In this document: in pieces, positions 14,084 to 18,813 of the stretch
Layout of the letters: the number at the start of each line of letters is the position of its first letter
Position numbering within the stretch: the first letter of the stretch is position 1
Assembly (NCBI GenBank): GCA_938003765.1
Contig: CALKYE010000073.1
Span: 1 to 18,813 of the forward strand
DNA from: an uncultured Planctomycetia bacterium
GTDB lineage: Bacteria; Planctomycetota; UBA1135; GCA-002686595
DNA: 18,813 nt
Direction: 5' to 3'
Made by a program: the position numbers and the translations under genes
Notes under the pieces: model-generated
The model's input: only the letters and a program-made list of their open reading frames with translations
Databases searched by the model: none
What the model was told of the DNA's origin: nothing

Positions 14084-17000
14084 ATGAGCAGCATGAACCA
14101 TGCTGTTCGCACGCTGAATCTGGGCCGGACCGGTCGCCTCACGCTGAGCTGTCTGCTGCTCGCAACCAGCGCTCGCGCCGACTTCGACTTCCTCAACTTC
14201 GCCAGCACGGCGGGGCTCTCGCTCGTCGGAGCGGCGAGCTCGACCGGCGGCGTGTTGCGCCTCGTGCCCGCCAGCGGCGACTCCGTCGGCGGCGCGTGGT
14301 TCACGACCAAGCAGTCGGTGGGCTCGGGCTTCGAGACGACCTTCCAGTTCCAGTTGCAGAGCGCCAACGGCGCCGACGGCTTCGCGTTCGTGCTGCAGAA
14401 CACCGCCGCGAATCCGCTGGGCGGCACGGGCTGCGAACTCGGCTACCACGGGCTCGCCAACAGCCTGGCGATCGAGTTCGACATCTACTCGAACGCGAGC
14501 TGCGCCGTGCCGAACGTCAACGACCCGGGCGCGCTGCACCTGAGCGTGCACACTCAAGGGCCCGGCGCGAACAGCGTCGCGGAGTCGGCGTCGATCGCCT
14601 CGACGACGGCCGTGGCCAACTTCGCCGACGGCGGCGTCCACACCGCGCGCGTGCGCTACACCGGCGGAGTGCTCAGCGTGTTCGTCGACAACCTCGCGCA
14701 GCCGGCGTTGAGCGTCGGCGTCGCGCTCGACTCGCTGCTCTCGCTCGACGTCGGGCGCGCGTGGGTGGGCTTCACCGCGGCGACGGGCGGGCTGGCCGAG
14801 AGCCACGACGTGCTCTCGTGGAGCTTCGACGAGACGCCGCCGCCCGCGGGCAACCTGCCGCCGGCGACGCCGACCGTCACCGAGCCGGGCGTGAACGGGC
14901 AGGTCGTCAACGCAGCCGACGTGCACATGGAGTGCACGCCCTTCGCCGATCCCGACGCGGGCGATCTGCACGAGTGCACCGACTGGGAGGTCTGGACCGT
15001 CTCTCCGTCACAGCGCGTGTGGTCCACGCTGTGCATCGGCGGCGTCGAGCGCCTGCACACGCACCTGGGCGACGGCGTGTTCGAGGCCTCGCACGCGGGG
15101 CGCACCGAGCTGTTCCCGAGCACGAACTACGTGCTGCGCGTGCGGCACTCCGACGACAGCGGCGATCCGCTGACGCGCTGGAGCGCGTGGGGGCAGCGCA
15201 CGTTCACGACGGGCGCGCTGGCGCAGATCTTCCCGCTGGAGATCGACGACATCTCGCACACGCCTCCCGCGCGCTGGCGCTTCGCCGACAACTCCGGTCC
15301 GGTCGCGCTGCCGGCCGCGACGACGCCGACGCGGCTGTTCATCGAGAGCGCGGTGGGCCAGCCGCTGCTCGAGCTGCGCGCGAACGACGGCGTCACCAAC
15401 CTCGCGTTCGATTTCGCCGGGCTCGCCATGCACGACGCGGTGCGAGTGCGAATCGCGACGGGCTCCGCGGGGCTGAACCTCGCGGCGAGCGACCTCACCG
15501 TCGTCGACCACGACTGCGAGACGCACACGCTCTACCTGCCGGCCATTTCGCTCCCTGGCGGCGCGCAGTCGGTGTGGTGGATCAACTCGGCGGGCGCGTC
15601 GTTCGTCGGCTCGCCCGGGCAGAGCGCGCCGGTGTTCACGACGCTCGCGCGCGCGCCGTCGCCCGCCTGGCGCGCGCTCGAGGACGGCTTCGAAGTCGAA
15701 GTGGTCGCCACCGGCTTCAAGCTCCCGATCAACATCGCCTTCAAGCCCGGCGCGGGCAGCGCTCCGAGCGATCCGTTCCTGTACGTCACCGAGCTCTACG
15801 GCTCGATCAAGGTGGTCTCGCGCGACCGCACGGTGAGCAACTACGCCACCGGACTGCTCAACTTCAGTCCGACCGGGGCGTTCCCCGGCTCTGGTGAGCA
15901 AGGCGTCGCCGGCTTGGTCGTCGATCCGCTCAGCGGAGATCTGATCGCGGGCATGCTCTACGCGCCGGTGGTGAACCCGGCGAACCACTACCCCAAGCTC
16001 GTGCGCTTCTCGAGCGTCGACGGCGGCCGCACGGCGTCGAGCGCGATCACGATCCTCGACATGGCGGGCGAGACGCAGGGCCAGTCGCACCAGATCTCGA
16101 ACCTCACGCTGCTGCCGGACGGCACGCTGCTGTGCCACATGGGCGATGGCTTCGACTCCGGCACGGCGCAGAACCTCGACTCGTTCCGCGGCAAGATCCT
16201 GCGCCTGAACCTCGACGGCTCGCCGGTGAGCACGAACCCGTTCTACAACGCCTCGAACGGCATCACTGCGCGCGACTACGTGTACGCCTACGGCGTGCGC
16301 AACCCGTTCGGCGGCGAGTGGCGCGCGGCGGACGGCTCGCAGTACTGCGTCGAGAACGGCCCGAGCGTGGATCGCTTCTCGAAGATCGTCGCCGGTCGCA
16401 ACTACGGTTGGAACGGCAGCGATCAGAGCATGACCAACTTCGCGCTCTACAACTGGAGCCCTGCGACCGGGCCGGTGAATCTCGCCTTCATCCAGCCGCA
16501 GACCTTCGGCGGCAGTGAGTTCCCCGCCGCGTTCCAAGGGCACGCCTTCGTCACCGAGTCCGGACCGACGTACGCGACCGGGCAGAACGCGCAGGGCAAG
16601 CGCATCACGCGCTGGGTGCTCGACGCGAACGGAGCGCTGCTCTCCGGGCCGCTGCCGTTCGTCGAGTACTCGGGCTTCCAGAAGGCGACCGCGTGCGGGC
16701 TCGAGGCCGGTCCCGACGGTCTGTACATGACCGACCTGTACCGCGACTTCGGCACGAACCCCGTCGCCGCCGGCGCCAACCTGCTGCGCATCCACTACCG
16801 CGCTCCGCTCGACTGCAACGGCAACGGCGTCGACGACACGTGCGACGTCGTGAGCGGCGCGAGCTCCGACGTCGACCTCAACGGCGTCCCCGACGAGTGC
16901 GACTGCCGCGGCGTGCGCTACTGCACGGCCAAGACCAACAGCGCCGGCTGCGTTCCGCAGATCTCGGCCAGCGGCTCGGCCACGATCGGCGCGCCCGACG

Positions 17001-17329
17001 ATTTCGTGGTCACGGCCTCCAACGTCCTCAACCAACGGCAGGGGCTGATGCTGTGGGGCTTCGCGCCCGCCGCGGTTCCCTTCGGCGGCGGAACGCGTTG
17101 TGTGGCTGCGCCGTCCGTGCGCATGCCGCAGCAGGGCTCGGGCGGTTCGGCGAGCGGTGTCGACTGCACCGGCGTCTACACGCAGCCCTTCTCCGACGCG
17201 TACATGGCCAACCAGTCGTTGACCGCGGGGATGGTGGCGCACTTCCAGTTCTGGTCGCGCGACAGCGGTTTCGCGGCGCCGAACAGCGTCGGACTGACCG
17301 ACGCGCTGCGCGTCCTGCTGTGCCCGTGA
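14084..17329 (+). CDS. Secreted lectin-FN3-PQQ-type sugar dehydrogenase chimera with C-terminal YCTA module
   Basis: This is a 1081-residue exported protein with a signal peptide at about 1-32 (LTLSCLLLATSARA). Residues 33-250 are an L-type (legume-like) lectin domain: FQLQSANGADGFAFVLQN, LAIEFDIYSN, HTARVRYTGGVLSVFVD, VGFTAATGG. About 258-377 is FN3-like. About 380-520 is a beta domain I cannot name. About 530-906 matches the glucose/sorbosone dehydrogenase (soluble PQQ enzyme) propeller: HQISNLTLLPDGTLLCHMGD (His669, the place of the catalytic histidine), GKILRLNLDGS, YGVRNPFGGEW, VENGP.VDRF and GRNYGWNG. A dockerin/EF-hand-like linker (DCNGNGVDDTCD, DLNGVPDECD) fills 909-941, and the YCTA module 945-1081. 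It probably binds glycans and oxidises a sugar outside the cell, but PQQ binding is unproven. ATG 14084 is used; ATG 14093 is equally possible. Confidence 0.87.
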   Translation: MSSMNHAVRTLNLGRTGRLTLSCLLLATSARADFDFLNFASTAGLSLVGAASSTGGVLRLVPASGDSVGGAWFTTKQSVGSGFETTFQFQLQSANGADGFAFVLQNTAANPLGGTGCELGYHGLANSLAIEFDIYSNASCAVPNVNDPGALHLSVHTQGPGANSVAESASIASTTAVANFADGGVHTARVRYTGGVLSVFVDNLAQPALSVGVALDSLLSLDVGRAWVGFTAATGGLAESHDVLSWSFDETPPPAGNLPPATPTVTEPGVNGQVVNAADVHMECTPFADPDAGDLHECTDWEVWTVSPSQRVWSTLCIGGVERLHTHLGDGVFEASHAGRTELFPSTNYVLRVRHSDDSGDPLTRWSAWGQRTFTTGALAQIFPLEIDDISHTPPARWRFADNSGPVALPAATTPTRLFIESAVGQPLLELRANDGVTNLAFDFAGLAMHDAVRVRIATGSAGLNLAASDLTVVDHDCETHTLYLPAISLPGGAQSVWWINSAGASFVGSPGQSAPVFTTLARAPSPAWRALEDGFEVEVVATGFKLPINIAFKPGAGSAPSDPFLYVTELYGSIKVVSRDRTVSNYATGLLNFSPTGAFPGSGEQGVAGLVVDPLSGDLIAGMLYAPVVNPANHYPKLVRFSSVDGGRTASSAITILDMAGETQGQSHQISNLTLLPDGTLLCHMGDGFDSGTAQNLDSFRGKILRLNLDGSPVSTNPFYNASNGITARDYVYAYGVRNPFGGEWRAADGSQYCVENGPSVDRFSKIVAGRNYGWNGSDQSMTNFALYNWSPATGPVNLAFIQPQTFGGSEFPAAFQGHAFVTESGPTYATGQNAQGKRITRWVLDANGALLSGPLPFVEYSGFQKATACGLEAGPDGLYMTDLYRDFGTNPVAAGANLLRIHYRAPLDCNGNGVDDTCDVVSGASSDVDLNGVPDECDCRGVRYCTAKTNSAGCVPQISASGSATIGAPDDFVVTASNVLNQRQGLMLWGFAPAAVPFGGGTRCVAAPSVRMPQQGSGGSASGVDCTGVYTQPFSDAYMANQSLTAGMVAHFQFWSRDSGFAAPNSVGLTDALRVLLCP
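16916..17326 (+). other. C-terminal YCTA module, copy 4
   Basis: Residues 945-1081 of the dehydrogenase chimera: RYCTAKTNSAGC, NQRQGLMLWG (Trp for the usual Tyr), GGTRCVAAPSVRM, FQFWSRDSG, LTDALRVLLCP. It follows a DCNGNG...PDECD linker, as copy 1 does. Confidence 0.8.
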
Positions 17330-17341
17330 AGCGCGCGCAGC

Positions 17342-18631
17342 TCAGCGCCAGGTGAGCGAACGCACCGCGACCCGCGGTTGACCGTCCGTCACTTGCGTGA
17401 ACGCGAACAGCACGCTCCCGCCCGACGCCGTCAGGCGTCCGATCCCGTTGTCGCGCGCGCCCGAGGTGGGCGCGATGGTGTGAGGACCGTCCGTGCGGAG
17501 CTCGCGATCGAGTCGCGCCACGCACCAGCGCGCGGAGGCGTCACCGTCCTCGAGCCACGAGACGATCAGTGAGCCGTGCTCGTCGAACACGGCGTCGACG
17601 CGGCCGACGGCGTGCTCGCCGACGAGCTGCACGCGCGGCGCGAACGTTCGGCCGCGATCGTCCGACACGGCGACGTGCACGCCCGCGGAGTTGGCGCTCC
17701 CCATGCTGAACCAGGCGAGCGCCAGCCGACCGTTCGACTCCGCGAGCGCCGGACCGTTCACGGGGCACCCCGCGATCTTCCAACCGTCGGCGCTGCTCCA
17801 CACGCGCTCGGGATCGCGGCCGCTTTCGAGACGCACGAGCGCGATGTCGCGCACTTCGGACTCGTCGCGATCGCGATAGGCGATCCACACGGCGCCGCTC
17901 GAGTCGCGCAGGGCCGCGGTCGGGCAGCAGTCGCACACGCGTTCGTCGAGCCGCGTCTCAGGCCCGAGCGCGCCGTCGGCGGCGATCTCGCGCGTGTAGA
18001 GCGCCATCGCGCCGCTGTGAGCGTCGTGCGCGTCGTGCCCACCGTCGCCCATCTGTCGTCCGTCGAGCCACACCGCGCGCCAGCCCCGGTCGGCGAGCGG
18101 CACGAGCGACACGAAGCCGTGCTCGCCGGGACCGGCGTGCGTGTGGAGTCGCTCCGGCGCGGACCAGCTCGATCCGCCGTCGCCGCTGCGCACGATCTGC
18201 ACCGAATAGTCGTAGCGACCCTCGGCGCTGCGTTGCAGCCAGTGCGCGAGCCGCTGGCGTTCGTCGAGCAGTGAGAGCGCGGGGAAGTCGGCCCAGTTGA
18301 CGAACCAGTCCGAGCCGCTGGCCACGACTTGCGCGCTCGACCACTGGGCGCCGTCCCACGCCGCGCAACGCAGCTCGGCGACGCGCTCAGAACTCTCGCT
18401 GCCACGCTCTTCGACCCACGTGAGCACGGGCGCGTTCGTCGCGCCGCTGGCGAAGCGCGGCAAACGGCTGGGCGCGTCAGTCGGTTGGCCGGGCGTCTGA
18501 ACGTCCAGCAGCGAACGCGCCTGCGAACTGCCGGACTCGTCGCTGCACGAGGTCGCTGCGCAGAGCGACAGCACTGTGGCCAAGCGCGCGCAGCGCAGCG
18601 AACGAACACGGTGCGGCGCGGGGTGCGTCAT
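17342..18631 (-). CDS. Sialidase-like (BNR/Asp-box) beta-propeller lipoprotein with CDCCPT motif
   Basis: This 429-residue protein starts with a lipoprotein-type signal (LATVLSLCAATSC), giving Cys29 as probable lipidated residue; the -3 alanine makes the lipobox weaker than usual. The rest is a beta-propeller with Asp-box-like turns SGDGGSSW (149-156) and SDDRGRTF (323-330). It carries family landmarks CDCCPTA (233-239), AYRDRDESEVRDIALVRL and AGCPVNGP (287-294). These belong to a group usually labelled exo-alpha-sialidase, yet I do not see the arginine triad well enough to claim sialidase activity. A His cluster GGHDAHDAHSG (197-207) together with CDCC hints at metal binding. It begins 24 bases after the stop of the RND permease, so the two are likely one operon. 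The stop lies 12 bases from that of the convergent dehydrogenase chimera. Confidence 0.82.
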   Translation of the reverse strand: MTHPAPHRVRSLRCARLATVLSLCAATSCSDESGSSQARSLLDVQTPGQPTDAPSRLPRFASGATNAPVLTWVEERGSESSERVAELRCAAWDGAQWSSAQVVASGSDWFVNWADFPALSLLDERQRLAHWLQRSAEGRYDYSVQIVRSGDGGSSWSAPERLHTHAGPGEHGFVSLVPLADRGWRAVWLDGRQMGDGGHDAHDAHSGAMALYTREIAADGALGPETRLDERVCDCCPTAALRDSSGAVWIAYRDRDESEVRDIALVRLESGRDPERVWSSADGWKIAGCPVNGPALAESNGRLALAWFSMGSANSAGVHVAVSDDRGRTFAPRVQLVGEHAVGRVDAVFDEHGSLIVSWLEDGDASARWCVARLDRELRTDGPHTIAPTSGARDNGIGRLTASGGSVLFAFTQVTDGQPRVAVRSLTWR

Positions 18632-18655
18632 GGGATGGAGCGCCCACGATAGTCG

Positions 18656-18813
18656 CTAGCTCGCGCGAGCGCGCTTCCACTTCCACTCCTCGACCGCGCA
18701 GAACGCGCAGGGAACGATGAACAGCGTGACCAGGCTCACCGCCATGCCGCCGACGACGGGGATCGCCATGGGCTGCATCACGTCGGAGCCGCGGCCCGTG
18801 GCCCAGAAGATCG
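18656..18813 (-). CDS. RND efflux permease, C-terminal end (partial, CusA/CzcA-like)
   Basis: Fifty-one C-terminal residues are visible. They read IFWATGRGSDVMQPMAIPVV, then GGMAVSLVTLFIVPCAFCAV and EEWKWKRARAS, then stop at 18656-18658. This is the last membrane-helix region of RND permeases: the '.WATGtGsdVMqpiA.PmvGGM....LTLFvvP' block is characteristic of the heavy-metal (HME) branch. The inner-membrane pump exports its substrate across the envelope using the proton gradient. The gene continues beyond the window edge and is followed after 24 bases by the sialidase-like lipoprotein gene. Metal specificity cannot be read from this piece, because the ion-relay residues lie upstream. Confidence 0.85.
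   Translation of the reverse strand, partial: IFWATGRGSDVMQPMAIPVVGGMAVSLVTLFIVPCAFCAVEEWKWKRARAS

Noticed and set aside
15008..17242. Minus-strand open frame of about 744 codons opposite the dehydrogenase chimera
   Set aside because: No recognisable domain, Arg/Val/Glu/His-rich antisense product of a gene with clear domains on the plus strand.
17342..18631. Calling the propeller lipoprotein a true exo-alpha-sialidase
   Set aside because: Asp-box turns alone are shared by many propellers and I could not identify the catalytic Arg triad, Tyr and Glu with confidence.

Overview
The window is very GC-rich bacterial chromosome with dense coding on both strands. The most likely source is the Planctomycetota, probably a lineage related to the Engelhardtia, Rohdeiredia and Saltatorellus group. 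This is an inference from four secreted proteins that end in the YCTA...GC...FYG...CV..P..R...W.RD C-terminal module, from calcium-binding DSDGDG/DCNGNG linkers, and from a DUF1570-type secreted metallopeptidase, all of which I know mainly from that phylum. I see no rRNA, tRNA, CRISPR, phage or insertion-sequence gene.

Layout. 113-739 (-): DTW-domain tRNA-uridine aminocarboxypropyltransferase. 824-3637 (-): large secreted protein with a matrixin-like fold whose zinc site is entirely lost, a PPC domain, eight 33-residue cysteine/aspartate repeats and the C-terminal module. 3889-5040 (-): Ser/Thr protein kinase with an unexpected signal peptide. 5243-6052 (+): DUF952-DUF985 cupin fusion. 6246-7238 (-) and 7357-8328 (+): divergent pair of secreted proteins with unrelated N-terminal halves and nearly the same C-terminal module. 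8349-10898 (+): membrane-anchored multi-domain carboxypeptidase-regulatory-like protein, 20 bases behind the second of the pair. 10984-11799 (-) and 11796-13973 (-): SAM methyltransferase translationally coupled behind a secreted gluzincin-type peptidase. 14084-17329 (+): lectin/FN3/PQQ-type glucose-sorbosone dehydrogenase chimera ending in the same module. 17342-18631 (-): sialidase-like beta-propeller lipoprotein with a CDCCPT motif. 18656-18813 (-): C-terminal end of a heavy-metal-type RND efflux permease, running off the window.

How the parts relate. Most of the coding sequence makes exported proteins. The common thread is the roughly 134-143 residue C-terminal module, present four times on otherwise unrelated secreted proteins. 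The simplest reading is a secretion, sorting or surface-attachment tag with interchangeable cargo. It is the best candidate here for an undescribed system, and its function is unknown to me. In two of the four proteins the module follows a calcium-binding linker. The two divergent neighbours share it at about 78% identity, with a 38-base perfect inverted DNA repeat, which points to duplication or gene conversion. Housekeeping-type genes (DTW enzyme, methyltransferase, cupin, kinase) lie between the exported genes without obvious pathway links.
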